Of a DNA stretch of 14,576 bases, positions 5,858 through 12,702 are shown piece after piece. Source of the stretch: an uncultured Chitinophaga sp. (GTDB lineage Bacteria; Bacteroidota; Bacteroidia; Chitinophagales; Chitinophagaceae); assembly GCF_937874145.1 (NCBI RefSeq), contig NZ_CALNBI010000455.1, forward strand, positions 1 to 14,576, in the 5' to 3' direction. The position numbers were made by a program, and so were the translations under genes. How positions within the stretch are numbered: the first letter of the stretch is position 1; each line of letters opens with the position of its first letter. The notes beneath the pieces were generated by a model, which worked only from the letters and a program-made list of their open reading frames with translations, was not told the origin of the DNA and searched no databases.

Positions 5858-6718
5858 TCAATACTTGTAAAAACCTTTCCCGGTTTTGCGGCCCAGTTCG
5901 CCTTTTTCCACCAGTGCGGCCTGCATGGCTCCGGGCCGGAAACGGGGCGCTTCATCGAAGGCTTCGTAGAGCGAGCGCGTAACGGCGTAGTTGACGTCGT
6001 TGCCGATAAGGTCCATCAGCGCGAAGGGCCCCATGCGAAAACCTGCGGACTCCAGCAGTCGGTCGATCACGGCAAGGTCCGCCACACCGGAAGCTGCGAT
6101 CTCCATGGCTTCGAGGTAGTAATGCCGGGCCACGCGGTTGACGATAAACCCGGGCGCGTCTTTCACATGCACGGGCGTTTTGCCCATATGCTGCACAACG
6201 GCGTATAAGAGTTGCGTAACGCTTTCCGCAGTTTGCGCGCCGCTCACCACTTCCACCAGCGCCATGAGGTGCGCGGGGTTGAAGAAGTGCATGCCGGCCA
6301 CCCTTTCGGGATGCGGTATCGCTGCCGCGATGGCGGAAACGGACAGCGAAGAAGTATTGGTAGCGAAGATGGTGGTAGCGGGATTGTGTTGTGCCAATTC
6401 GCTAAAGAGGGCCGTTTTCACGGGGATCTTTTCCACGATGGCTTCTATGACCAGGTCGGCCTTGCAATCACTAACCTGGAGGCAGGGCTGAAGGCGTTGC
6501 AGGGTGGCCTCGCGGTCTTCGGGGTTCATCTTGCCTTTTTCCACCGATTTGTCGAGGTTTTTACGGATCATCTCCAGGCCTGCGGCCACGGCCTCGGGCT
6601 TCACGTCGAACAACAGGGTGGGGAATCCCGCCGCGGCGGAAACCTGTGCAATCCCGGCGCCCATGGTGCCGGCGCCGCAAACGGCGATCTGTCGGATGTC
6701 GGAAACGGATGTTAACAT
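5858..6718 (-). CDS. 3-hydroxyacyl-CoA (3-hydroxybutyryl-CoA) dehydrogenase
   Basis: This enzyme oxidises 3-hydroxyacyl-CoA to 3-ketoacyl-CoA with NAD, as in Hbd and PaaH. The 286-residue length is typical of the single-function form (about 280-290). The NAD motif 'CGAGTMGAGIAQ' is at 14-25. The catalytic dyad fits: His144 in 'GMHFFNPAHLM' and Glu156 in 'VEVV', 12 apart as in the human enzyme (His158/Glu170). 'TNTSSLSVSAIA' (121-132) and 'APGFIVNR' are family blocks, and 'GELGRKTGKGFYKY' closes the C-terminal domain. No hydratase, thiolase or acyl-CoA dehydrogenase gene is adjacent, so beta-oxidation, butyrate and phenylacetate roles cannot be told apart. It starts downstream of the pheS terminator, so it needs its own promoter, but I see no good -7 match in the 34 bases available. 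Confidence 0.92.
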   Translation of the reverse strand: MLTSVSDIRQIAVCGAGTMGAGIAQVSAAAGFPTLLFDVKPEAVAAGLEMIRKNLDKSVEKGKMNPEDREATLQRLQPCLQVSDCKADLVIEAIVEKIPVKTALFSELAQHNPATTIFATNTSSLSVSAIAAAIPHPERVAGMHFFNPAHLMALVEVVSGAQTAESVTQLLYAVVQHMGKTPVHVKDAPGFIVNRVARHYYLEAMEIAASGVADLAVIDRLLESAGFRMGPFALMDLIGNDVNYAVTRSLYEAFDEAPRFRPGAMQAALVEKGELGRKTGKGFYKY

Positions 6719-6752
6719 AAGGAAGATCGTTTTGGCGGAGCGTAGGGGGAAA

Positions 6753-6783
6753 GAAAAACGGCCGTCCCGGTGAGGACGGCCGT
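6753..6783 (-). terminator. Terminator of pheS
   Basis: ACGGCCGTCC (6758-6767) and GGACGGCCGT (6774-6783) form a perfect 10-bp stem with a 6-base loop. On the minus strand it is followed by TTTTTC. It begins 11 bases after the pheS stop. Confidence 0.9.
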
Positions 6784-6794
6784 GCGTGATATGT

Positions 6795-7823
6795 TTAACG
6801 TGCGCCCTGGAACTGTTTCAGGAAGCGCTGGTCGTTTTCGGAGAAAAGACGGAGGTCTTTGATCTGGTACTTCAGCATGGTGAGCCTTTCGATGCCCATG
6901 CCGAATGCGAAGCCGGTGTATTTCGAAGAATCGATGCCGCAGTTTTCAAGCACCTGGGGGTGCACCATGCCGCAACCGAGGATCTCCACCCAGCCGCTGT
7001 GCTTGCACACGTTGCAGCCTTCGCCGCCGCAGATGAGGCAGGAGATATCCATTTCCGCGCTGGGCTCCGTGAACGGGAAGTAAGAAGGGCGGAAGCGGAT
7101 CTTGAAGTTTTCGCCGAAGAACTCCTGCACGAAGTAATACAGCGTCTGCTTCAGGTCGGCGAACGAAACGTTCTCGGCTACATACAGCCCTTCGATCTGG
7201 TGGAAGAAGCAGTGCGCACGGGCGCTGATGGTTTCGTTACGGTATACACGGCCCGGGCAGATGATGCGGATGGGGAGCTTGCCTTCTTCCATCACCCGAA
7301 CCTGAACGGAGGAGGTGTGGGTGCGCAACAGCCAGTCGGGATTGTTGTGTACATAAAAGGTGTCCTGCATGTCGCGGGCAGGGTGGTTTTCGTCGAGGTT
7401 GAGGGCGGTGAAGTTGTGCCAGTCGTTTTCGATCTCGGGCCCTTCCGCGATCGTGAAGCCCAGCCGTTCGAAGATGCGGATGGCTTTGTTGCGGACGATG
7501 CTGATAGGGTGGCGGGTGCCCAGGCGGTGCGGCTCGCCGGGCAGGGTGAGGTCGAGCTGGTCGGCCACGTTGCCGCCGGCATCTTTCAGGTGCCCGAATT
7601 CGGCGTACTTTTCTTCAGCCGCCAACTTGAAAGCATTCAGGACTTGCCCGAATTCCTTTTTCTGATCGTTCGGGACATTTTTCATTTCCCCGAAAAGGGC
7701 CTTTACGATCCCTTTGGTACCGAGGAATTTGATGCGGTATTGCTCCAGCTGTTCCGCGTTTTCGGGGCGGAAAGCGGCAATTTCCTGTTTATAAGCTTCT
7801 ATTTGCTGCACGATTGGCTCCAT
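6795..7823 (-). CDS. pheS: Phenylalanine-tRNA ligase alpha subunit
   Basis: PheS is the catalytic alpha chain of the cytoplasmic PheS2-PheT2 enzyme that charges tRNA-Phe. The N-terminal coiled-coil arm (about 1-90) precedes the class II core. Motif 2 is 'PGRVYRNE...HCFFHQIEGLYV', followed by 'IRFRPSYFPFTEPSAEMD', and motif 3 is 'GFAFGMGIERLTMLKY'. A cysteine-rich stretch, 'CLICGGEGCNVCKHSGW', before 'EILGCGMVHP' is a known variant in many bacterial PheS proteins. The ATG at 7823 gives 342 residues, near E. coli's 327. An in-frame TTG at 7832 is rejected because it lies in the -7 promoter element. pheT is not adjacent: pheS ends in its own terminator, so the two subunits are encoded apart, as is common in Bacteroidota. 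Confidence 0.97.
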   Translation of the reverse strand: MEPIVQQIEAYKQEIAAFRPENAEQLEQYRIKFLGTKGIVKALFGEMKNVPNDQKKEFGQVLNAFKLAAEEKYAEFGHLKDAGGNVADQLDLTLPGEPHRLGTRHPISIVRNKAIRIFERLGFTIAEGPEIENDWHNFTALNLDENHPARDMQDTFYVHNNPDWLLRTHTSSVQVRVMEEGKLPIRIICPGRVYRNETISARAHCFFHQIEGLYVAENVSFADLKQTLYYFVQEFFGENFKIRFRPSYFPFTEPSAEMDISCLICGGEGCNVCKHSGWVEILGCGMVHPQVLENCGIDSSKYTGFAFGMGIERLTMLKYQIKDLRLFSENDQRFLKQFQGAR

Positions 7824-7829
7824 AGCCGA

Positions 7830-7837
7830 CAAAGATA
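7830..7837 (-). promoter_or_regulatory. -7 promoter element of pheS
   Basis: On the minus strand this reads TATCTTTG, a perfect TAnnTTTG match. It ends only 6 bases before the ATG at 7823, so transcription would begin at or next to the start codon. A TTTTTG lies 12 bases upstream, closer than a normal -33 element. Confidence 0.55.
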
Positions 7838-7862
7838 ACGAACGCCGGACAAAAATTCCCTG

Positions 7863-7882
7863 CCGGATTTTATGGAATCCGG
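7863..7882. repeat. Inverted repeat upstream of pheS
   Basis: CCGGATT (7863-7869) and AATCCGG (7876-7882) are perfect 7-base arms around 6 bases. It lies in the 95-base gap between pheS and the divergent lipoprotein gene, upstream of the pheS -7 element. No T tract follows on the plus strand; on the minus strand a T run comes 7 bases later. It could be an operator or a chance hairpin. Confidence 0.35.
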
Positions 7883-7918
7883 GGCCGGGAGCATCTTCCT
7901 GTTAAATCCTCCCCCGTT

Positions 7919-8491
7919 ATGCAAATACATATTCCTGTGATCATGGCCGGCATGCTCATCGCCTGCGCCCCGGCCACCCAATCGGAAAAAGATCTCGCCG
8001 CGCTCACCCGCGACGCCGAGATGCGCGAAGTACGCGTTGCGCAGGTGACCGCCGCAGCATCCATCGACCAGGAAAAGAAAAAAGCACCGCCTGTAGTGCG
8101 GAAAGACGAACAATTCGCGCCTCCCCGCCTGAAAACGCCCGAGGAAATCGAGCGCGACAATAAAAAGGCAGCAGCGAAAAAGGTGTATTTCGCGCCTCCC
8201 CGCCTGAAAACCGCCGAGGAAATTGAGCGCGACCGGCAAAAGCAGCAGAAAAAGCCCATCCGGAAGGTAAAAGTGAATGAAAAAACCGGCGAAGCCAGGT
8301 TGTACGATGCCAATAACAAAGACATCACCGAAACGGTATCGCCCAGAACGAAGAAAGTGAAAGTGGTAACCGACCCCTCCGGCAAATGGAAGCTGCTTGA
8401 TGAAAACGGTAAACAAGTGACCGACGGACCGCCCCCTCCCCCGCCGCCGAGCCCCGACCGGGAACGCGACGCACAGAAAAAGAAGGGATAA
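7919..8491 (+). CDS. Small charged repeat lipoprotein, unknown function
   Basis: I do not recognise this 190-residue protein. The N-terminus is short and hydrophobic, with lipobox L13-I-A-C16, so it is probably a lipoprotein although the n-region lacks Lys/Arg. Residues 17-115 are rich in Lys, Glu, Ala and Arg. They hold two copies of 'FAPPRLKT(P/A)EEIERD' (66-80 and 91-105), 25 residues apart. A second, older repeat follows: 'KVKVNEKTGEARLYDANNKDIT' (116-137) against 'KVKVVTDPSGKWKLLDENGKQVT' (146-168). Seven prolines (171-177) precede a basic tail ending KKKG. Proline runs like this usually need EF-P for translation. The layout suggests a periplasmic spacer or peptidoglycan-contacting linker, which is inference. 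It is divergent from pheS, has no good -7 match upstream, and is followed by two terminator-like structures. It may be poorly conserved outside close relatives. Confidence 0.75.
   Translation: MQIHIPVIMAGMLIACAPATQSEKDLAALTRDAEMREVRVAQVTAAASIDQEKKKAPPVVRKDEQFAPPRLKTPEEIERDNKKAAAKKVYFAPPRLKTAEEIERDRQKQQKKPIRKVKVNEKTGEARLYDANNKDITETVSPRTKKVKVVTDPSGKWKLLDENGKQVTDGPPPPPPPSPDRERDAQKKKG
8114..8233 (+). repeat. Tandem 75-base repeat in the lipoprotein gene
   Basis: A 45-base core recurs at 8114-8158 and 8189-8233 with a 75-base period. By my count 42 of 45 bases are identical. Two of the changes form one ACG-CCC to ACC-GCC swap and the third is silent. Such identity suggests a recent duplication or gene conversion. 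Confidence 0.85.
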
Positions 8492-8524
8492 CCGCTTCCC
8501 TGAACCTGAAAACATCATCCCTTT

Positions 8525-8597
8525 CCATCCCTGCCCCCGTCCTGCCCGCAGTAGCCGCCATCGCTGCGGGAGGGATGGGTGAGGCGGGGCATCTTTT
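8525..8597 (+). terminator. Nested hairpin with T run, probable terminator
   Basis: An inner stem CCCGCAG (8545-8551)/CTGCGGG (8564-8570) can be enclosed in two competing ways. One is CCATCCCT (8525-8532) with AGGGATGG (8571-8578). The other is TGCCCC (8532-8537) with GGGGCA (8586-8591), directly before TCTTTTT (8592-8597 plus flank). The second form is a terminator for the lipoprotein gene. Confidence 0.5.
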
Positions 8598-8629
8598 TAA
8601 CAGCATTTACGGCGCCCGCCATCGCCGGC

Positions 8630-8654
8630 AGGCCGGAGCGATCCGGCCTTTTTT
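8630..8654 (+). terminator. Rho-independent terminator
   Basis: AGGCCGGA (8630-8637) and TCCGGCCT (8642-8649) form an 8-bp stem closed by a GCGA tetraloop, followed by a T run to 8654. It serves the plus-strand lipoprotein gene, 139 bases upstream. It has no T tract on the minus strand, so it does not end purU. Confidence 0.85.
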
Positions 8655-8661
8655 ATGCGGA

Positions 8662-9489
8662 TCACTCAAACACGACGGTCTTGTTCCGGTACACGAACAC
8701 CCGGTCACTGAACACCAGCTGAAGGGCGCGCGCCAGCACGGAAGTCTCGATTTCCTTCCCCGCTTTCATCATGTCGGTAGCCGTGTAAGTATGGTTGACG
8801 GGGATGACCTGCTGCGCGATGATAGGCCCCTCGTCGAGCTCGTTGGTCACGAAATGGGAAGTAGCCCCGATCAGCTTCACCCCCCGCTCGAAGGCCTGGC
8901 GGTAGGGGTGCCCACCGGCGAATGCCGGCAGGAATGAATGGTGGATATTGATGATCCGCTCCGGGTAAGCCGCCACGAAATCCGGGCTGAGGATACGCAT
9001 GAACTTGGCCAGCACGATATAATCCGGCCCGTTTCCCGCGATCAGCTCCCGTATCCGCCCCTCGAAATACGTTTTGTCGCCCTCCTCGTGGGAAACGAGG
9101 TGGAACGGAATATTGAATCGCTTGCAGATATTCTCCAGGTGAGGGTGGTTGCCGATCACGCATTGCACCGTGGCGCCCAGGGTGTTGAACTGGTTGCGGA
9201 CCAGTATATCCGCCAGGCAGTGGTACTCGCGCGTCACCAGCACCACGATCTTTTTGTCGGGCCGCGGGTTGATGCTCACCAGCGCGTCGGCCGGCAGCAC
9301 TTCCCGGATGGCGGACTCCAGGGCAACCGGGTCCGTTTCATTCTCCGCCGCTATACGCATGAAAAAACGATTATCGGATTTGTCCACGAATTCGCGGAGC
9401 GAAACGATATTCAACCCCGACTTCGCCAGGATCGCCGACACATCGGCCACCAGTCCCACCCGGTCCACCGATTGAATAAGTATGATCAT
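8662..9489 (-). CDS. purU: Formyltetrahydrofolate deformylase
   Basis: PurU hydrolyses 10-formyl-tetrahydrofolate to tetrahydrofolate and formate, balancing the one-carbon pool and feeding formate to purine synthesis. The 275 residues match the family (E. coli 280). An ACT domain (1-75, 'SVDRVGLVADVSAILAKSGLNIVSLREFVD') could bind a regulatory amino acid. The formyltransferase-fold domain (80-275) has 'AKFMRILSPDFV' and the active-site set Asn181, His183 ('NIHHSFLPAFAG') and Asp219 ('NELDEGPII'). The ATG at 9489 places the ACT domain right at the N-terminus, as in E. coli. It diverges from the sulfatase gene across 168 bases. A near-match -7 element lies 7 bases upstream. The absence of the purine-type GART signature and the presence of ACT separate it from PurN. 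Confidence 0.95.
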   Translation of the reverse strand: MIILIQSVDRVGLVADVSAILAKSGLNIVSLREFVDKSDNRFFMRIAAENETDPVALESAIREVLPADALVSINPRPDKKIVVLVTREYHCLADILVRNQFNTLGATVQCVIGNHPHLENICKRFNIPFHLVSHEEGDKTYFEGRIRELIAGNGPDYIVLAKFMRILSPDFVAAYPERIINIHHSFLPAFAGGHPYRQAFERGVKLIGATSHFVTNELDEGPIIAQQVIPVNHTYTATDMMKAGKEIETSVLARALQLVFSDRVFVYRNKTVVFE

Positions 9490-9496
9490 AGTCTGC

Positions 9497-9504
9497 CTAA
9501 ATTA
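9497..9504 (-). promoter_or_regulatory. Possible -7 element of purU
   Basis: On the minus strand this reads TAATTTAG, one mismatch from TAnnTTTG, 7 bases before the purU ATG. The same TTAG variant occurs before the gene at 14045. The distance is unusually short, as for pheS. Confidence 0.3.
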
Positions 9505-9657
9505 ATCATTCGCGGCGCTTGTTCATAGCGGCGCGTGGATTTTCACCCAAATCGATACTTTTTAATAATAACCCGGTTTATGACGACGGCAGCCGTGCGG
9601 GATTTTCGTTTATCAAAATGAATTTTGTTTCAGCGTGGCTTTTTATATCTTTTCAAC

Positions 9658-11076
9658 ATGAATAAGCACCTTTTGACGGCCGGATTGCTGCTACTCGCAA
9701 CCCTCGGCATGGCGCAACAGCGTAAGCCTAACATTGTTTTCATCCTCGCCGACGATCTCGGGTACGGCGACCTCGGGGCCTACGGGCAACAGAAAATCAA
9801 AACTCCGCATATCGACAAAATGGCCAAAAACGGTATGCGTTTTACTTCGTTTTATGCCGGCACATCGGTGTGTGCGCCTTCGCGCTCCAGCCTCATTACG
9901 GGGCAGCACACGGGCCACACGTACGTCCGCGGCAATAAGGAGATACAGCCGGAAGGCCAGGAGCCGCTGGGAGATACGGTCCAGGGCATGGCCACGCTCC
10001 TGCAGCAGGCGGGTTATGTGACGGGCGCTTTCGGGAAGTGGGGCCTCGGCATGGTAGGCACCTCCGGCGCACCCGACAAAAAAGGTTTCGACCAGTTCTT
10101 CGGCTACAACTGCCAGCGCCAGTCGCACCGCTACTACCCCACGCATCTGTGGGATAACGACCGGAAAGTGATCCTGGAAGGGAATGACCTCACGCAGAAA
10201 GTGCATTATGCTCCGGAACTGATCCAGCGGAAAGCGCTGGCGTTTATCGAAGAGAACCAGGCGAAGCCGTTTTTCCTTTTTATCCCTGTCGTGCTGCCGC
10301 ATGCGGAACTGCAGGGGCCGGAGGATGAGTGGTTTAAGATGTACGACGGCAAATTCCCCGAAACACCGCATAAAGGCAACGGGTACGGTCCGGGCGCCAC
10401 CATCGCCGGATATGCTTCGGTCGACAAGCCGCACGCTACGTATGCGGGCATGGTGTCGCGGATGGATGCTTACTTGGGACAGGTGATCGCGAAACTGACC
10501 GAACTGAAGCTCCTCGATAATACCATCATCATTTTTACGAGCGATAATGGTGCGCATACCGAAGGCGGGGCCGATGTGCCGTTCTTCAACAGCAACGGCG
10601 GCCTGCGCGGCACCAAGCGCGACCTGTACGAAGGCGGTATCAGGACGCCTTTCATCGTGCAGTGGAACGGCAAGGTGAAAGCGGGATCTACCTCGGATTA
10701 TATCGGTGCGTTCTGGGACGTACTGCCTACCTTCGTGGATATCACCGGCGCCCCCGCGCCGCGGTACACCGACGGCATTTCGTTCCTGCCGGCACTGAGC
10801 GGCAAGGGCCGTCAACGGCAGCACGATTACCTGTACTGGGAATTCCATGAAGGCGGCGGCCGCCAGGCGGTGCGGATGGGCAAATGGAAAGGCGTACGTT
10901 ACCAGGTGAAGAAAGATCCCGGCTCAACGGTGGAACTGTACGACCTGGAGAAAGACCCGGCGGAGCAGCACAACATCGCCGCAGCGCACCCGGAAATCAC
11001 GAAAGTAATGAGCGAAAAGATGGCCGAAGCGCATGTAGAATCGCCGATATTCCCCCTGCTGGGAGCAAAAAAATAA
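9658..11076 (+). CDS. Exported type I sulfatase (arylsulfatase-like)
   Basis: A 472-residue formylglycine-dependent sulfatase that removes sulfate esters, probably from a sulfated glycan. MNKHLLTAGLLLLATLGMAQQ is a signal peptide, likely cut near residue 19-20, so it acts outside the cytoplasm. Metal ligands Asp32-Asp33 sit in 'ILADDLGYGDLG'. Cys72 in C-A-P-S-R is the residue converted to formylglycine and needs an anSME or FGE enzyme encoded elsewhere. Lys127 ('GKWGLG', where many sulfatases have GKWHLG), His214 ('LPHAE'), Asp296-Asn297 ('SDNG') and Lys320 ('GTKRDLYEGGIRTPF') complete the site. The 'FGYNCQRQSHRYYPTHLW' block is typical of Bacteroidota arylsulfatase A-like enzymes; the exact subfamily and substrate are not readable. 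No SusC/SusD or glycosidase genes are near. The start is the ATG at 9658; a TTG at 9625 overlaps GAATTTTG (9620-9627), one mismatch from a -7 element. Confidence 0.93.
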   Translation: MNKHLLTAGLLLLATLGMAQQRKPNIVFILADDLGYGDLGAYGQQKIKTPHIDKMAKNGMRFTSFYAGTSVCAPSRSSLITGQHTGHTYVRGNKEIQPEGQEPLGDTVQGMATLLQQAGYVTGAFGKWGLGMVGTSGAPDKKGFDQFFGYNCQRQSHRYYPTHLWDNDRKVILEGNDLTQKVHYAPELIQRKALAFIEENQAKPFFLFIPVVLPHAELQGPEDEWFKMYDGKFPETPHKGNGYGPGATIAGYASVDKPHATYAGMVSRMDAYLGQVIAKLTELKLLDNTIIIFTSDNGAHTEGGADVPFFNSNGGLRGTKRDLYEGGIRTPFIVQWNGKVKAGSTSDYIGAFWDVLPTFVDITGAPAPRYTDGISFLPALSGKGRQRQHDYLYWEFHEGGGRQAVRMGKWKGVRYQVKKDPGSTVELYDLEKDPAEQHNIAAAHPEITKVMSEKMAEAHVESPIFPLLGAKK

Positions 11077-11109
11077 CCATACGCTGTTGGAAACGACTGC
11101 CGCAGCGTG

Positions 11110-11138
11110 GGGCGCCCTCTTGGGGGCGCCCTTTTTTT
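11110..11138 (+). terminator. Terminator of the sulfatase gene
   Basis: GGGCGCCC (11110-11117) pairs with GGGCGCCC (11124-11131); the 8-mer is its own complement. The loop is TCTTGG, followed by seven T residues. It starts 33 bases after the stop codon and separates the sulfatase from lpd. Confidence 0.95.
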
Positions 11139-11175
11139 ATCCGTGATTTGTGCGCTAGTTGCCGGGAGTTGTCCA

Positions 11176-11206
11176 TTGTCGGGGATGGTGTAAAACAATA
11201 GATTCG
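11176..11206 (+). promoter_or_regulatory. Possible promoter of lpd
   Basis: TTG at 11176-11178, a 20-base spacer, then TAGATTCG (11199-11206), one mismatch from TAnnTTTG. It ends 35 bases before the ATG. A competing element is TAATATTTG at 11215-11223, which has one extra base but a spacing to the ATG like that of other genes here. I cannot choose between them. Confidence 0.35.
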
Positions 11207-11241
11207 TTCGTTTGTAATATTTGAACGCAAAACCGAAAACC

Positions 11242-12648
11242 ATGGAGAACAATTTCGACGTTATTGTCATCGGTTCCGGACCGGGCGGCTATACGGCCGC
11301 CATCCGCGCCGCCCAGCTGGGCAGCACCTGTGCCATTATTGAAAAGTATCCCGTGCTGGGGGGCACCTGCACCAACGTGGGCTGCATCCCTTCCAAAGCC
11401 ATGCTCGACAGCTCCGAAAACTACGATATCATCCGGCATAAAGTGGCCAAACAGGGCATTCATGTGAGCGGAACGGAAATCAATTTCGGGGAGATGGTGG
11501 CGCGCAACCGCGGCGTGGTGAAGCAGAATAACGACGGGCTTGTCTTCCTCATGAAAAAGAATAAAATCCAGGCTTTCTACGGACTGGGAACCCTCGGCAA
11601 AGGGAAGAAAGTAACGGTGAAACAGGCCGACGGCAAAACGGTGGAGCTGACGGGCAAGCACATTATCATCGCCACCGGCTCCAAACCCTCTGCCCTGCCG
11701 GGTATCACGATCGACAAGCAACGGATCATCACTTCTACCGAAGCGCTCTACCTGAAAGAAATGCCCAAAACGATGACCATCATCGGCGGCGGCGTGATCG
11801 GGGTGGAAATGGCTTCCATCTTCCACCGCATCGGCGTAAAAGTGACGATCGTCGAATACGCGAAAAGCCTCATCCCCACGATGGATGCCGAACTGGGTAA
11901 AGAGCTGCAGAAGATCCTGTCGAAATCGGGCATCGAAATTCTGACGGGCTGCGCCGTGAAAGGGGCCGTCAATAACGGGAAAGACGTGACCACCACGTAT
12001 GCGGACCCCTCCGGCAGGGAAGTCACCGTTGCCGCCGAATACTGCCTGGTGGCGGTGGGGCGCCGCCCGTATACCGAAGGCCTCGGCCTCGAAAACACCG
12101 CCGTCAAAACCGACGAGCGCGGCCGCATCCAGACCGACGATCACCTGCAAACCGCCGACCCTGGTATTTATGCCATCGGCGATGTGGTGAAAGGCGCCAT
12201 GCTGGCGCATAAAGCGGAAGACGAAGGCGTGATGGTGGCGGAGACCATTCACGGGAAGTCGCATCATATCAACTACAACTGCATTCCTTCCGTCGTGTAC
12301 ACCTGGCCGGAAGTAGCGGGTGTGGGGTATACGGAAGAACAGCTCAAAGAAAAAAACATTCCCTACAACAAAGGCAAGTTCCCGTTCATGGCGAGCGGCA
12401 GGGCCCGCGCGTCGGACGATACGGAGGGTTTTTCCAAAGTGCTGTCCGATCCCAAATACGGTGAAATCCTGGGCGTGCATATCATCGGCGCCCGCGCGGC
12501 GGACCTCATCGCGCAGGCCGTTACCGCCATGGAATTCGAGCTGACGGACATGGAATTGGGCAAGATCTCCTACGCCCACCCCACGTTCTCCGAAACGCTC
12601 AAAGATGCTTACCTGGCGGCGTCCGGCCGTGGGGCGATCAACTTTTAA
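11242..12648 (+). CDS. lpd: Dihydrolipoamide dehydrogenase (E3)
   Basis: E3 re-oxidises dihydrolipoamide on the pyruvate, 2-oxoglutarate or branched-chain dehydrogenase complexes or the glycine cleavage system, passing electrons through FAD to NAD. The 468-residue length is typical. The FAD motif 'IGSGPGGYTAAIRAAQLG' is at 10-27. The redox disulfide is Cys43-TNVG-Cys48. The NAD motif is 'IIGGGVIGVEMASIF' (180-194). The second FAD block is 'GIYAIGDVV' (308-316). The catalytic His446-Glu451 pair is in 'SYAHPTFSETL' in the dimer interface. The ATG at 11242 is chosen over an in-frame TTG at 11221, which lies in promoter-like sequence and would add seven residues ahead of the FAD fold. It stands alone, with terminators on both sides, so it probably serves several complexes encoded elsewhere. 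Confidence 0.96.
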   Translation: MENNFDVIVIGSGPGGYTAAIRAAQLGSTCAIIEKYPVLGGTCTNVGCIPSKAMLDSSENYDIIRHKVAKQGIHVSGTEINFGEMVARNRGVVKQNNDGLVFLMKKNKIQAFYGLGTLGKGKKVTVKQADGKTVELTGKHIIIATGSKPSALPGITIDKQRIITSTEALYLKEMPKTMTIIGGGVIGVEMASIFHRIGVKVTIVEYAKSLIPTMDAELGKELQKILSKSGIEILTGCAVKGAVNNGKDVTTTYADPSGREVTVAAEYCLVAVGRRPYTEGLGLENTAVKTDERGRIQTDDHLQTADPGIYAIGDVVKGAMLAHKAEDEGVMVAETIHGKSHHINYNCIPSVVYTWPEVAGVGYTEEQLKEKNIPYNKGKFPFMASGRARASDDTEGFSKVLSDPKYGEILGVHIIGARAADLIAQAVTAMEFELTDMELGKISYAHPTFSETLKDAYLAASGRGAINF

Positions 12649-12671
12649 ATTTTCACATCCCGGTAGAAAAG

Positions 12672-12693
12672 AAAAACCGGCCGGCCGGTTTTT
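12672..12693. terminator. Bidirectional terminator between lpd and mscS
   Basis: AAAAACCGG (12672-12680), loop CCGG, CCGGTTTTT (12685-12693), with more T residues beyond and A residues before. Both strands read a stem followed by a T tract. It lies 23 bases after the lpd stop and 9 bases beyond the mscS stop. Confidence 0.93.
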
Positions 12694-12702
12694 TTATGTG
12701 CG

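Noticed and set aside
7000..7060. Cysteine-rich insertion in PheS as a novel zinc site
   Set aside because: The CxxCGGxGCxxC stretch is a recalled common variant of bacterial PheS, so it is not new.
6786..7838. 350-codon plus-strand open frame opposite pheS
   Set aside because: It is fully antisense to pheS; its composition reflects the reverse of pheS codons and there is no promoter or motif.
10036..10059. Sulfatase GKWGLG in place of GKWHLG as a loss of activity
   Set aside because: The lysine that contacts the substrate sulfate is kept, and all other catalytic residues are present.
9691..10848. 385-codon minus-strand open frame opposite the sulfatase
   Set aside because: It is antisense to a sulfatase with all catalytic residues intact and shows no coherent fold or motif.
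11155..12579. 474-codon minus-strand open frame opposite lpd
   Set aside because: It is a shadow of the lpd codons, rich in His, Phe and Gly, with no domain. Long antisense frames are expected in GC-rich genes.
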